From positions 1 through 64,000 of the forward strand of contig NZ_JAMZGF010000011.1 of NCBI RefSeq assembly GCF_024158915.1: a stretch of 64,000 nt of DNA, written 5' to 3'. Each line of letters begins with the position of its first letter. Position 1 is the stretch's first letter. The notes beneath the pieces are model-generated. The model ran no database searches and was not told the DNA's origin. It was given only the letters and a program-made list of their open reading frames with translations. A program made the translations under genes and the position numbers. This DNA comes from Chryseobacterium sp. S0630. Its GTDB lineage: Bacteria > Bacteroidota > Bacteroidia > Flavobacteriales > Weeksellaceae. This document shows, one piece after another, positions 45,864-55,463 of this stretch.

Positions 45864-45871
45864 CAAAGATA
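45864..45871 (-). promoter_or_regulatory. -7 box of prfA
   Basis: The minus strand reads TATCTTTG then C, matching TAnnTTTG. Confidence 0.5.
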
Positions 45872-45951
45872 AGGATTATTAATTCAAAATTAAAATTCCG
45901 AATCATCATAAATTTTTGAGCATTAGGGATAAAGGATGCAAAACCACAAAA

Positions 45952-45972
45952 AGACAGATTTGCCAATCTGTT
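45952..45972 (-). terminator. Terminator of the permease-TonB operon
   Basis: ACAGATT/AATCTGT stem with a 4-nt loop and CTTTTTG on the minus strand, 26 bases after the permease stop. Confidence 0.65.
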
Positions 45973-45997
45973 TATTCCCCTTTCTGAATCATCAAAA

Positions 45998-47302
45998 TTA
46001 AGTTTGAGATCCTTTAGAAAGTCTTCTGTCTATTAAATATAAAGCAATTCCTACCGCAATAATTCCCAATCCTATCAAGCTTTCTTTAGGGTTATGAATG
46101 AATGTAAAATAGAGAATATAAAAACTGAACAATAGAAAAACTGCCGGAAAAATATGGAATGCATTCGACTTAAAGATTTTCCTGTCTTTTTTCTTCAGGA
46201 AGAATACAGTTGAAATCGCCAGACTTGCAAAAAGCTGCAAAATAAAGGCTGTATAGACAAAAATTTCTTTAAAACTTCCGGTTAGAATAATAACAGCTGC
46301 AATGACAGCATGAGCGAAAATAGCTCTTACCGGAATTCCTTTTGCATTTCCGGCGGATAATGGTCTCCAAATGGAGGTATGTTTTGCAAAAGCCTGTGTT
46401 AATCTTGATCCTACCCACAGATAACCACTGATGGTTGCAATGAGCTGCAGCGCAATAAAAATATTGACGATCTTTCCAAAAGCCGGTCCCAGCATATTGA
46501 CAGCCGCTTCTCCCATTACATCTTCTTTTCCTGCCAGTTGACTTACAGGTGCATGTTTCAGCATAATATAATTCACCAGAATATAGCTTACCGTTACGAA
46601 AACAGTTCCGATGATGAGTGATTTGGGAAGATTTTTCTGAACATCTTTTATTTCTCCAGCGATATAAGATGCCGAATTCCAGCCTGTGTAGGAATAGGTT
46701 ACAAATACCAGAGACGTAGCAAATGCGGGAAGCATGATCTCATTCTGCCAGCTGTCACTGAAATTGATACTGTTGCCTATCTGTGGTGAATCTGAAATTC
46801 CTACCCCAAGAATAACCAGTACAATAATAAAGGCTATCTTAATGAATGTAAAAAAGTTATGAAATCTGCTGGATGTTTTCAGGCTGAACGATAACGCAAT
46901 GGCAACCAGGAAAATAGCTGCAATTGCAAATCCGTTTCCAAAAGAATACTCAAATACGGAAAGGTATTTCGACATGGCCAATGCAGCCAGCGCTACCGGA
47001 GAGGAAAACCCGATGATGAGTGAAACCCAGCTTATCAGATATCCGAATATGGGATGATAGGTTTCTGTGAGATAAATAAAATCGCCTCCGTTTCCTTTAA
47101 AATGGGAGCCCAATTCTGCGTAGCAAAATGCTCCAAATAAAGCGAGAACTCCTCCTATACTCCATAGCAGGAATATGCTGTAGGTATTGGTGATATCGGA
47201 TAACTGAAATCCCAGGGTGGTAAAAATCCCTGTTCCGATCATATTGGAAACGACGATGGCTGCTGCTGTTTTCCAGCCAATCTGATGTGAGGTAGTACTC
47301 AT
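45998..47302 (-). CDS. APC superfamily amino acid permease
   Basis: A 434-residue inner-membrane transporter with 12 predicted helices and the APC opening IGWKTAAAIVVSNMIGTGIFTTLGF. Its start lies 7 bases after the TonB receptor stop, so both are on one transcript behind a SAM-I riboswitch. SAM riboswitches control methionine or SAM supply, so methionine or a methionine-containing compound is the most likely substrate. The family itself covers many amino acids, so the substrate is inferred from regulation only. Confidence 0.85.
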   Translation of the reverse strand: MSTTSHQIGWKTAAAIVVSNMIGTGIFTTLGFQLSDITNTYSIFLLWSIGGVLALFGAFCYAELGSHFKGNGGDFIYLTETYHPIFGYLISWVSLIIGFSSPVALAALAMSKYLSVFEYSFGNGFAIAAIFLVAIALSFSLKTSSRFHNFFTFIKIAFIIVLVILGVGISDSPQIGNSINFSDSWQNEIMLPAFATSLVFVTYSYTGWNSASYIAGEIKDVQKNLPKSLIIGTVFVTVSYILVNYIMLKHAPVSQLAGKEDVMGEAAVNMLGPAFGKIVNIFIALQLIATISGYLWVGSRLTQAFAKHTSIWRPLSAGNAKGIPVRAIFAHAVIAAVIILTGSFKEIFVYTAFILQLFASLAISTVFFLKKKDRKIFKSNAFHIFPAVFLLFSFYILYFTFIHNPKESLIGLGIIAVGIALYLIDRRLSKGSQT

Positions 47303-47309
47303 TTACTGA

Positions 47310-49763
47310 TTAAAAATTAAAATTAAGCCTTCCGAAGAAATAATTCCCCAGTGTTCCCATCTGGACCGGTGCATATTTGAATACTCCATAATATGAATTT
47401 TCATAAATCTGGCGGTCCGGGAAGACATCAAATACATTGTTAGCTCCTACCGTAAAATTGATGTTTTTTGTGAAATCATACCCAACACTAATGTCAGTAA
47501 CTATCTTTGGTGAGAATTCCTGCACGTCTCCAAACGGATAGCCATCTCTTATTACTTTACCAAAATAGGTATTTCTTACGAGAAAATTGAACTTCCCGAT
47601 TCCATAATTTAATCCTAATGAAGCTTTTGTTTTGGGTGAAAGGGTTTCAATGATGTTGATCTGATCCGGACCAAAAAACTGGTTCTGCGGAGTTCCTAAG
47701 TTTTCCGGAAAATGGAAATCTGTGATTTTGGTTTGAGTATAGTTTCCAGCAAGATTGATATTTAATTTTCCATTGCCAAGAATCCAGTCATAGGTTACTA
47801 CGACATCAACTCCTTTTGTTTCGGTATCGATAGCATTGGCAAAAAATCTTCCGCTCTCTACCTCATTTCCCTGTCCTACTATCGCTGGATCTGACAATCT
47901 TGGATCTGTTATATTTCCGGTAATAACGATTCTGTCTTTTACTTTAATGATATATCCATCTACGGTTATCAACAGTCCTTTTACAGGTTTTAAAGTAAAT
48001 CCGGCACTTCCGTTTACAGAGGTTTCCTGTTTAAGTTTATCAAATCCGAGAATTTCAGCAGCTTTGCTGTCATTGCTAAAGATTCCCTTTGTGACAATCT
48101 TCTCGCCTGAAGTAGAAATATCAGCATAAGAGTTATTAAAATACTGCTGTTGCAATGATGGTGCTCTGAATCCTGTTCCTACCGCAGCTCTTACCGCATA
48201 GTTTTTTACAAATTCATATCGTACCGCAAGTTTTCCGTTCAGTGTATTTCCAAAATCTGAATAATTTTCAAATCTTGCCGCCGCATCAATATTTAATTTT
48301 TTATCTAAATCATAGGAAACATCTGCATATACTGCGGTGGAATGCCTGTCTTTCTTCAATGCATTATTGGGAGAAAATCCGATAAAAGATTGAGATCCTC
48401 CCGCACCAAGCACTGTTGATCCTTCAGTGGCAACGTTTCCATTGATGTCATATTGGGTATAAGAAGCTTCATCACCTGCCTTGATCTGGTATTGTTCAAA
48501 TCTGAATTCTCCTCCAAATGCAATATTGAAACGGTTTATATTTTTGGAAACATCAAGATTAATAGTATTTTGAAGAAAGCTATGCGCTCCGGCATAAAAA
48601 CGGGTTGGAGATTTTGCTCCCAAAGAAGCATTATTCGTATTGTTTACATTATAATTGAAGGTATTGCTTCCAAAGGTATTACTAAGGTCAAAAAACCAGT
48701 CGTTAACATTATATTTTGCTCCTACAGCATAAGAAACATCGTATACCTGAGAGGCCAGAGTAGCCTGAAATCCGTTCGGGTAAATGGACGAAACTACATT
48801 AGATTTTTCGCTCGGAAGTCTTCTGAAACCAAAACCATTTCCTTCTTTGATGCTGAATCCTCCAAAAGAATACACTTTAAAATTGTCATTAAAAGGATAT
48901 TCTGAATTGAAAAACAGCTGTCCCTGTCTGATCTGGGCATCTCCGATCTGAAAATTAAAATCATCACGCGTTAATCCTCTTTTTGCAAGTTCTGCATCAT
49001 CTGCGGCTCTGGCAGCTTTTATGGCTTCTGCGTCCCCTGCAAATTCATAGGCAAAATTATCTCCGAAAATATCCAGGTCGTGATTTTGCGTTCTAGTGGT
49101 TTTTCCTCTGTGACTTAGCTGTAATGAAAGATTAATATAGCCTTCTTTCTTTCCTAATGAGGCTCCATAATTAACTCCTGCCTGGTAAGTATCACCATCA
49201 TTTCTTCCGGTTAATCCATAGGTAAGGCTTGCCGAAGCTCCCGTATTTTTCTTAAGAATTATATTGATTACTCCTGCAATGGCATCAGAACCATATTGTG
49301 CAGCTGCTCCGTCTCTTAACACTTCTATCCTATCAATTGCAATTACGGGAATAGTGCTCAGATCTGTTCCTACAGAGCCATTTCCTACCGTATTCTGATA
49401 ATTTACCAAAGACGTAGAATGCCTTCTTTTTCCGTTAAGCAAAACCAAAACCTGATCGGGTCCCATTCCTCTTAAAGTTACGGGATCAATATGTTCTGTA
49501 CCATCTGAAGCAGACTGTCTCACTGCATTAAACGATGGAATCACATAATTCAGAAGATCCTGAGCAGTCATTTGCGGAGAACTTCTCTGGATTTTATCGA
49601 TGTTGATTACATCTACAGGAACTGGTGTCTCCAGTTTTGTTCTTTTGACATTACGGTTTCCGACGATGATAATATCTTCGATCTCTTTTCCTTTTTCCTC
49701 ACTTTCCTGAGCAGCGACCAGAATTGCTCCAAGCAATAATACAGCTGTGCTTAATTTTTTCAT
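47310..49763 (-). CDS. TonB-dependent receptor
   Basis: An 817-residue outer-membrane transporter (start ATG 49763; a TTG 15 bases earlier was rejected). A signal peptide of about 18 residues is followed by a plug domain (PVPVDVINIDKIQRSS...AQDLLNYVIPSF near 50-90) and the 22-strand barrel, ending in the aromatic LNFNF. Early in the chain is IEDIIIVGNRNVKRT, a TonB-box-like segment. There is no SusD partner gene, so it is not a Sus-type glycan uptake pair. Co-transcription with an amino acid permease under a SAM-I riboswitch suggests uptake of methionine or methionine-containing peptides. Confidence 0.9.
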   Translation of the reverse strand: MKKLSTAVLLLGAILVAAQESEEKGKEIEDIIIVGNRNVKRTKLETPVPVDVINIDKIQRSSPQMTAQDLLNYVIPSFNAVRQSASDGTEHIDPVTLRGMGPDQVLVLLNGKRRHSTSLVNYQNTVGNGSVGTDLSTIPVIAIDRIEVLRDGAAAQYGSDAIAGVINIILKKNTGASASLTYGLTGRNDGDTYQAGVNYGASLGKKEGYINLSLQLSHRGKTTRTQNHDLDIFGDNFAYEFAGDAEAIKAARAADDAELAKRGLTRDDFNFQIGDAQIRQGQLFFNSEYPFNDNFKVYSFGGFSIKEGNGFGFRRLPSEKSNVVSSIYPNGFQATLASQVYDVSYAVGAKYNVNDWFFDLSNTFGSNTFNYNVNNTNNASLGAKSPTRFYAGAHSFLQNTINLDVSKNINRFNIAFGGEFRFEQYQIKAGDEASYTQYDINGNVATEGSTVLGAGGSQSFIGFSPNNALKKDRHSTAVYADVSYDLDKKLNIDAAARFENYSDFGNTLNGKLAVRYEFVKNYAVRAAVGTGFRAPSLQQQYFNNSYADISTSGEKIVTKGIFSNDSKAAEILGFDKLKQETSVNGSAGFTLKPVKGLLITVDGYIIKVKDRIVITGNITDPRLSDPAIVGQGNEVESGRFFANAIDTETKGVDVVVTYDWILGNGKLNINLAGNYTQTKITDFHFPENLGTPQNQFFGPDQINIIETLSPKTKASLGLNYGIGKFNFLVRNTYFGKVIRDGYPFGDVQEFSPKIVTDISVGYDFTKNINFTVGANNVFDVFPDRQIYENSYYGVFKYAPVQMGTLGNYFFGRLNFNF

Positions 49764-49790
49764 TTTTGTTCTTGCCAATTAATAATACGA

Positions 49791-49813
49791 ATCTGACGGA
49801 TCTTTCCGCAGAT
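49791..49813 (-). promoter_or_regulatory. Possible expression-platform hairpin of the riboswitch
   Basis: ATCTGCGGA/TCCGTCAGAT stem with one bulge and a 4-nt loop, between the SAM-I aptamer and the TonB start. It lacks a proper T-run, so control may be at translation or by an alternative pairing. Confidence 0.35.
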
Positions 49814-49859
49814 ACACAAGACATCAAGAAATGGAATTCATATAGAGTATTGACTTCAC

Positions 49860-49960
49860 TTATCTCCCCCAAAGGGTTGGAATTAGCACCTTTACACTCC
49901 TGGAAACGTGTAGGTTGCTAAGGTTTCACCGGGCCAAATCCCTCCACCTTTCTTGATAAA
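49860..49960 (-). promoter_or_regulatory. SAM-I (S-box) riboswitch
   Basis: The minus strand shows the S-box core: P1 strand TTTATC, AAGAAAGGTGGAGGGA, GGCCCGGTGAAACC, TTAGCAACC, AGGTGCTAATTCC, then GAGATAAG closing P1. The order and spacing match the SAM-I riboswitch. It precedes the TonB receptor/permease operon. In Bacteroidota these usually govern methionine genes. Confidence 0.9.
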
Positions 49961-49966
49961 TCTACT

Positions 49967-49997
49967 GCAAAAGTAGACTATTTTTTTAAATGTACAA
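49967..49997 (-). promoter_or_regulatory. Promoter of the riboswitch operon
   Basis: The minus strand has -33 TTG (49995-49997), 19 bases, then -7 TACTTTTG (49968-49975) and C. The -33 element abuts the terminator of the upstream gene. Confidence 0.75.
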
Positions 49998-49998
49998 A

Positions 49999-50034
49999 AA
50001 AAGGCAAATCTGCTCTGCTGCAAATTTGCCTTTT
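49999..50034 (-). terminator. Terminator of the amylase-family gene
   Basis: AAAAGGCAAAT/ATTTGCCTTTT perfect stem with a 14-nt loop, then TTTTTTTG on the minus strand. It lies 188 bases beyond the stop at 50222. Confidence 0.75.
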
Positions 50035-50040
50035 ATTATT

Positions 50041-50221
50041 TTATAGAACTTGTTTACACTTTTATTTTTGAACCATTAAGGTTTAATAAGAGTTTAAGAG
50101 TATTAAGATAAGCTTCGCTTTAAGCTTAAAAATCAGAATGATCCATCTTAACGATACTTTATTTCTCAAATAGCTCTTAATGGATCAATACACTATAAAT
50201 CAACAACTTTATAATTTTTTT
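50041..50221. repeat. Intergenic repeat-rich stretch
   Basis: No gene is visible. It contains ACCATTAAGGTTTAATAAGAG, an AAGCTTCGCTTTAAGCTT palindrome and the inverted pair GATCCAT/ATGGATC. It looks like a degenerate dispersed intergenic repeat. Confidence 0.4.
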
Positions 50222-53059
50222 TTATTGAATCATCATCTTTTGAATGGCTATTCCTGTATCTGATTTCAGCTGTACCAGATAGGTTCCTGCCGGATAACTA
50301 ACTTTCATATTATAAGCTCCGTTCTCTTTATCCAGTTTAAAAGAATCCATTCTTTTACCGGTCATATCAAAAATTGAAATCTCACCATTTTTTGCTTTAC
50401 TGAAAACCAGTTTAGCGATTCCGTTTCGAACCGGATTATCTGCAATCTGAAGGGATAATTTGTTGGCCGCATTGGTATCTACAGTTGATAGAGCGCCAGC
50501 ATAATTTCCAAAGATCCTGAATTCTCCTGGCTGTAAAGTGATCGGAGTTGTTGTGGAAGCTATATTCGAAATACTGTTGTCCATCAGATTCTGCCATTGA
50601 CCTGTGTAAGGAAAATAAGGCACAACATTCTGCGCGGAAGTAGTATAATTGGCCAACACTACCACATTCTTTATTCCTGTTGTAATAGCGGCATCATACA
50701 CATAAATTCTTGTGATCAGGCCGGTAGGATCGTTCGTAAGGTTATTGGATTCTATACTGTAGGTTTTAGATTTAAAAACCTGATGGGTATTTCTGATATT
50801 GATGATTTTTGCCCATGTATCATATACTGCCTTTCTGTTTGCATTGGTATCATATCCTAAAGTGAATGCAACAGGTTTCTCATCGGTTCTACATCCATTG
50901 TCTATAGTACCATTCGCACATCTGTTGATACTGAATTCATATCCTAATTCTCCAAACTGCCAGATCATTTTCGGACCAGGAATGGTAAAGAAGGTTGCAC
51001 CGAAAGTTTTCATTCTTTCAAGAGCGGTATTCAGATCTTTCACATTATAACTTCCATTGATTGCGCCATAGGCAAGGTTTTTAAACATCAATCTTTCTTC
51101 GTCATGGCTTTCTCCATAGCCTACAGCACTCATATTGGTGAAGCCGTGAAGACTGTGATTCATGCGGTCATAATTGCTATTTTCCTGATATCCCATTGTA
51201 TTCTGATTGTAAGGGTCTGTCTGTTTATTCCAAAGCATAACTCCTTTTCCTTCTGCAATTCTGTAGTTGGCCCATTGCTGCTCTTCTGCATCTGTTCCCA
51301 GGTGTTCGAAGATCATATAAGAATTGGGGTCAATGGCCCATTGTTTGTCAGCATAATTTTTCATGATATCCACTCTGTCCTGCTGATAGGCATTGGTACA
51401 GGCCTCATCGTTTTCAGAACAGCTTTGCGTAAACCCTTTGGTTAAATCCCAACGGAAGCCGTCTATGTGGTATTCTGTCAGCCATTGTTGAAGGCATCTT
51501 TCAACGTAATATTGCGTTGAAGGGCTTGTGTGGTTAAAATCATTGAAGACATTGTAAGAATGTTTCGGAACCTGATTAAAGTAAGGATTGTTCGGTGCAA
51601 CATCGCCATAGCCATCGCCATCCGGATCTACATTCCAAAGTCTTACTAAAGGAGAACGTCCTGTAGCGTGGTTAAAAGCCACATCCAGAATCACTGCAAT
51701 TCCGTTCTGATGGCATAGATCTACAAATTCTTTGAATTTTTCCGGAGTTCCATACGCTTTATCTAAGGCATAATGGAAAGAAGTATTGTATCCCCATGAA
51801 AGATTTCCATCAAATTCCATGATGGGAAGCAATTCTATAGCATTGATTTTTAAGTTCTTTAAATACGGGATTTTATCAATCAACGACTGCCAGTTCTTTT
51901 CCTGTGTAAAGTCTCTCAATAATAATTCATAGACTACCAGATCTTGTTTTGCAGGTCTCTGAAAATTGGTTACCTGCCAGTTATAAGCGGTCTGTCCGGT
52001 TTTAAATGTTGAGACTTCAAAACCCTGTCCGGCAGGAAATGCTGGTAAGTTCGGATAAGTAGAAGCTGAAATCCACTGATCATCGTAAGAAGATAGAATT
52101 TGTGGAGAATAAGGATCTGCTACTTTCCTCAAATCATTGGTTCTGTATTGGAAGGTATACAGCTGCTGAGGAGTGATTCCATTGAGCTCAATCCAGTACA
52201 GATCAGGATTTGTGGTATCTTTTTTCATTAAATAAGTATCATTCACCGCCCAGTTATTGAAACTTCCGATGACATGTACAAAGCTTTTGCCCGGAGCATA
52301 TAGTGCTAATCCCACTTTGGTAGGATCTGTGGGGTGATAATTGATTCCCTGTCTGATCCAGTTTGGTATTGCTTCAGAAACCACATTTCTAGGAACCTGT
52401 AAGATAAATGTTGCCGTTTTAGAATTGGTTCCCTGTGTTGCTACAAGCTCCATGCTGGCATCCTGAGTGACTGTATAATTATAAGAATAAGATTGTGAAG
52501 GAGTTGTTGTAGAATTAATAACAGCTCCGTTGGCTTTTAACTGAAATATAGCATTGTTATTGGCTGTAGCTGTAATATTGATAGAATTCCCAACAGGAAC
52601 AGTAGTAAGGCTATTGGCCAGTGGATTGGTAAGGCTTAAACTTAAAGTCCCTACGTTTACAAAAATGTCAGGTGAAGTCTGATGGGAACCTGTTTTATCT
52701 TTTAATAAAAATCCAAATCTTCCGATTCCTGTTCTTCCGAAGAATGTTGTTGGAGTAAAAGTAAGTGAATAGCTGTCTGTTGCAGCATTATAATTCAGCT
52801 TATTCAAATCATTGGAATTATTCCAGCTGCCATTAGTAGGACAGTTCTGACTATTCTGATAATTGGTATCAAACGACCAGGTCCACATATAAATGGCATT
52901 ATTGGAAACTCCCCATGCAGATTCATCAATCTGATCCCCAGGAACCGTAAGCGTAATGGCATCTGTTTCATTGAATGGATTAGGAGAAATTGTATAGTTA
53001 ATCTGCCCAAAAACGTACATTGTAATCAGCAGAAAAACAACGGAATAAAATTTTCTCAT
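50222..53059 (-). CDS. Secreted alpha-amylase family (GH13) enzyme with T9SS sorting domain
   Basis: A 945-residue exported glycosidase. The signal peptide is about 1-20. Beta-sandwich and E-set/CBM48-like modules cover about 20-370, the latter with FVHVIGSFNNWAVND. The GH13 barrel (about 375-780) has NHATGRSP near 465, DGFRWDLTKGF (nucleophile Asp) near 540, MIFEHLGTD (acid/base Glu) and YGESHDEERLM (third acid). The last 75 residues (NPVRNG...IFDMTGKRMDSFKL...AGTYLVQLKSDTG) are a type A T9SS sorting tail. It should act on starch, glycogen or related alpha-glucans outside the cell. Confidence 0.93.
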   Translation of the reverse strand: MRKFYSVVFLLITMYVFGQINYTISPNPFNETDAITLTVPGDQIDESAWGVSNNAIYMWTWSFDTNYQNSQNCPTNGSWNNSNDLNKLNYNAATDSYSLTFTPTTFFGRTGIGRFGFLLKDKTGSHQTSPDIFVNVGTLSLSLTNPLANSLTTVPVGNSINITATANNNAIFQLKANGAVINSTTTPSQSYSYNYTVTQDASMELVATQGTNSKTATFILQVPRNVVSEAIPNWIRQGINYHPTDPTKVGLALYAPGKSFVHVIGSFNNWAVNDTYLMKKDTTNPDLYWIELNGITPQQLYTFQYRTNDLRKVADPYSPQILSSYDDQWISASTYPNLPAFPAGQGFEVSTFKTGQTAYNWQVTNFQRPAKQDLVVYELLLRDFTQEKNWQSLIDKIPYLKNLKINAIELLPIMEFDGNLSWGYNTSFHYALDKAYGTPEKFKEFVDLCHQNGIAVILDVAFNHATGRSPLVRLWNVDPDGDGYGDVAPNNPYFNQVPKHSYNVFNDFNHTSPSTQYYVERCLQQWLTEYHIDGFRWDLTKGFTQSCSENDEACTNAYQQDRVDIMKNYADKQWAIDPNSYMIFEHLGTDAEEQQWANYRIAEGKGVMLWNKQTDPYNQNTMGYQENSNYDRMNHSLHGFTNMSAVGYGESHDEERLMFKNLAYGAINGSYNVKDLNTALERMKTFGATFFTIPGPKMIWQFGELGYEFSINRCANGTIDNGCRTDEKPVAFTLGYDTNANRKAVYDTWAKIINIRNTHQVFKSKTYSIESNNLTNDPTGLITRIYVYDAAITTGIKNVVVLANYTTSAQNVVPYFPYTGQWQNLMDNSISNIASTTTPITLQPGEFRIFGNYAGALSTVDTNAANKLSLQIADNPVRNGIAKLVFSKAKNGEISIFDMTGKRMDSFKLDKENGAYNMKVSYPAGTYLVQLKSDTGIAIQKMMIQ

Positions 53060-53162
53060 GTCTTATTTTTTATCGAATATAGTGTTATTTTTTATTCATA
53101 ACCTTTATTTTGAGCCAGTTTTTGTTAAATATTTCCATTTTTCGGGAAAAACAAAATAAAAA

Positions 53163-53188
53163 AAGACTCATGAAATTTCATGAGCCTT
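53163..53188 (-). terminator. Terminator of the FISUMP gene
   Basis: CTCATGAAATTTCATGAG perfect palindrome with AAG/CTT extension, followed by TTTTTTTATTTT on the minus strand. Confidence 0.8.
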
Positions 53189-53251
53189 CCAATAAAAGTA
53201 ATTGTAATGAACTAATTCCTTTTGGCAAAAATCTTTGGTATTGAATTTCGC

Positions 53252-55330
53252 TTAATTTTTTATAATCTTTTTAGAAATGGATTGTCCATTCTTTAATTTT
53301 AATTCTACAATATACAATCCTGAAGGAAGTTCAGTCATGTTGATCTGATTATCTGAGAACTGTACATTCATTCTTTGTCCTACTGCGTTGACAACATTTA
53401 CTTTTTCAATTCCTGAATCAGCTTTAACCATAAGAATTCCTTTTGTAGGGTTAGGATACATTCCAATTACAGATTGATTCAGTTTGGTTTCTGAAGTACT
53501 CAAAGAAGAGGTAGGCTTGATACATCTTACTGAAGCACCCTGCCCTCTCATAGCACCAGCAGATGGATTGGCAATCGTGGATCCGATATACAGATATTTC
53601 CCTCCTAAACTTGATGTATCAGAGCTCCAGAAATACCCTCTTTGCCCTACAAAAGTAAAGTTCCCATCACTGGAGCTTCTATAACCTCCTGCAGGTAATT
53701 TAAGATGACTGTTATAAGCAGCTGTAGGGTTAGAAATACTTTCTGCTCCTATTAAAGTTGTCCAGTCTGCCTGAGAAGGCATTTTCCAGTCTGCACCTAT
53801 TGCTTTACAAGGATCTATACCTGCAGAAGCATTTACATCTGCAAGTGATGTCTCATTCCATGTATCTCCACTTGCAAAATTTGCCCACCATGCCGGAGAT
53901 CCTGCAACATAGCCACCCACGGTGGTACTTGTTCCTTCCGGAGTGTTAGGTGATGGTGCCTGCACGATCTGAGAACTTCTAAGTTGATGCCCGTCATCCC
54001 ATCTTCCCCATTGGAAAAGGTCTCCATAAGAATTCGCATCCGCTACTGATGAAGCCACCTGCGTACTTCCAAGGTTCTGCTGAAGCCAGATTTTTCCGTC
54101 TGCTCCTCTTACCGTCGTATAAGCAACCTGCTGTCCGCGATACATAAAACTTACACAACCAATATCACCTACATTGGCTCCTGGATCTGTATTGCTGCAT
54201 GTTTGTGGATTAAGGTTCAGAGAAATTCTTTTCACCTTTGTTGTATTGTCAGAATAAGCCAAAACAAGATAATTTTGTGCCTTATCTATTGCCAAATCAT
54301 TGTATTTTGCTTCGCCATCTGAAACAAAATCTCCTCCAAATGGAGCCCAGTTCTGAGTGTCATCTAGTTTATAAACCGTATTTCTCAGGAAGTTATCATT
54401 TTCAAAACGACTGGCCACTACATAAGGTTTTCCGGATTCTGTTACGGCTAACGCAACATGCTGTACTCTTCCCTCTGAAAAGTTGGCATTTCCAACCTGT
54501 ACCCAGGAGTTTCCGTCAAATTTCTTGACATTCACTTTTTTTCCTCCCCAAGAGTTGGATACATACGCTACATAGATTCTGTTCGCCCCATCCAAAGCAA
54601 TATCAGCATTGTACTGTTCCCCTGACGAAGAAGCATCAGCTGCCGCTCCTCCTACCAAACTCCAGTTTTGTGTTGAACTTGCATCCGTACTGTTCTGATA
54701 TACTTTTATCCCTCCGGAAACATTGCAGGTATACACCGTATTATTGGTTCCTATTACCATTTCAGCAAATTCAGCACCTCCTGAAAAACCTGCATTTCCT
54801 ACCTGTTCCCATGCACCTCCGGAATATTTTTTTACTGTTCCGGAACCGTAAGATCCATAAGTGAATATAATATTATCTGAGGATACTGCAGAAGCCTGAT
54901 AATTTACCGAGCTGTCTGTAGCATTAGGAAGCTGAGACCATAAAGAGCCTGTAAATAAACGTACTTCCATCCCGGAGCCTGGATAACCAAGCTGATTGGT
55001 ATAATAAATACTGTTTCCGTTTGGACTTATAGATAAGGAATTGTAAGTGGCAGTTCCTGTAGTAACTCCGGGTGTTCCCCCTAAGTAAGACCATGAGTTC
55101 CCGTTAAATTTCTGAACGGAGCCTTTAGCTACTGAAACATCATAATATGACAGATAATAGTTTCCTGAGTTATCAATAACAAGATTGTTAAAACTGCTTC
55201 CTCCTGCAGATACATCCTGAATGCCTCCTACATTTTCCCATTGCTGGGCATACATATAGCTTCCAGCAACGGTTAGCAGCACTAATCCCGTTCTGATTTT
55301 CTGAATTGCAAAATGTAAATCTTTAAACAT
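53252..55330 (-). CDS. T9SS-exported FISUMP domain protein
   Basis: A 692-residue secreted protein. After a signal peptide (about 1-29), about 350 residues show repeating units with LDGANRIYVAYVSN- and SVSSDNIIFTYGS-like blocks, probably a beta-propeller. A Fibrobacter-succinogenes major paralogous (FISUMP) domain follows (IWLQQNLGS, YGDLFQWGRWDDGHQLR, GADWKMPSQADWTTLI, GQRGYFWSS, GASVRCIK, about 400-610). The last 80 residues are the T9SS type A sorting signal (YPNPTKGILMV). Role unknown; adhesion or surface binding is possible. Confidence 0.88.
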   Translation of the reverse strand: MFKDLHFAIQKIRTGLVLLTVAGSYMYAQQWENVGGIQDVSAGGSSFNNLVIDNSGNYYLSYYDVSVAKGSVQKFNGNSWSYLGGTPGVTTGTATYNSLSISPNGNSIYYTNQLGYPGSGMEVRLFTGSLWSQLPNATDSSVNYQASAVSSDNIIFTYGSYGSGTVKKYSGGAWEQVGNAGFSGGAEFAEMVIGTNNTVYTCNVSGGIKVYQNSTDASSTQNWSLVGGAAADASSSGEQYNADIALDGANRIYVAYVSNSWGGKKVNVKKFDGNSWVQVGNANFSEGRVQHVALAVTESGKPYVVASRFENDNFLRNTVYKLDDTQNWAPFGGDFVSDGEAKYNDLAIDKAQNYLVLAYSDNTTKVKRISLNLNPQTCSNTDPGANVGDIGCVSFMYRGQQVAYTTVRGADGKIWLQQNLGSTQVASSVADANSYGDLFQWGRWDDGHQLRSSQIVQAPSPNTPEGTSTTVGGYVAGSPAWWANFASGDTWNETSLADVNASAGIDPCKAIGADWKMPSQADWTTLIGAESISNPTAAYNSHLKLPAGGYRSSSDGNFTFVGQRGYFWSSDTSSLGGKYLYIGSTIANPSAGAMRGQGASVRCIKPTSSLSTSETKLNQSVIGMYPNPTKGILMVKADSGIEKVNVVNAVGQRMNVQFSDNQINMTELPSGLYIVELKLKNGQSISKKIIKN

Positions 55331-55375
55331 ATGAAATATTATTTTTAATTATTCTAAATTTAATTTAATTTTGCG

Positions 55376-55383
55376 CAAAAGTA
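55376..55383 (-). promoter_or_regulatory. -7 box of the FISUMP gene
   Basis: The minus strand reads TACTTTTG then C, matching TAnnTTTG, about 46 bases before the start. Confidence 0.5.
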
Positions 55384-55463
55384 CCTCACATTATTAACCC
55401 CGAGTTATCATTTTCGAACTTTTGGTTATCCTGCGAAGGACTTTTATCTTAAGAAGTTGTACC

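Noticed and set aside
50041-50221. Possible tRNA or small ORF in the intergenic stretch
   Set aside because: No cloverleaf or sustained open frame; only repeat-like AT-rich sequence.
53758-54864. Several open frames opposite the FISUMP gene
   Set aside because: They are antisense shadows of a well-supported gene, with low-complexity compositions.
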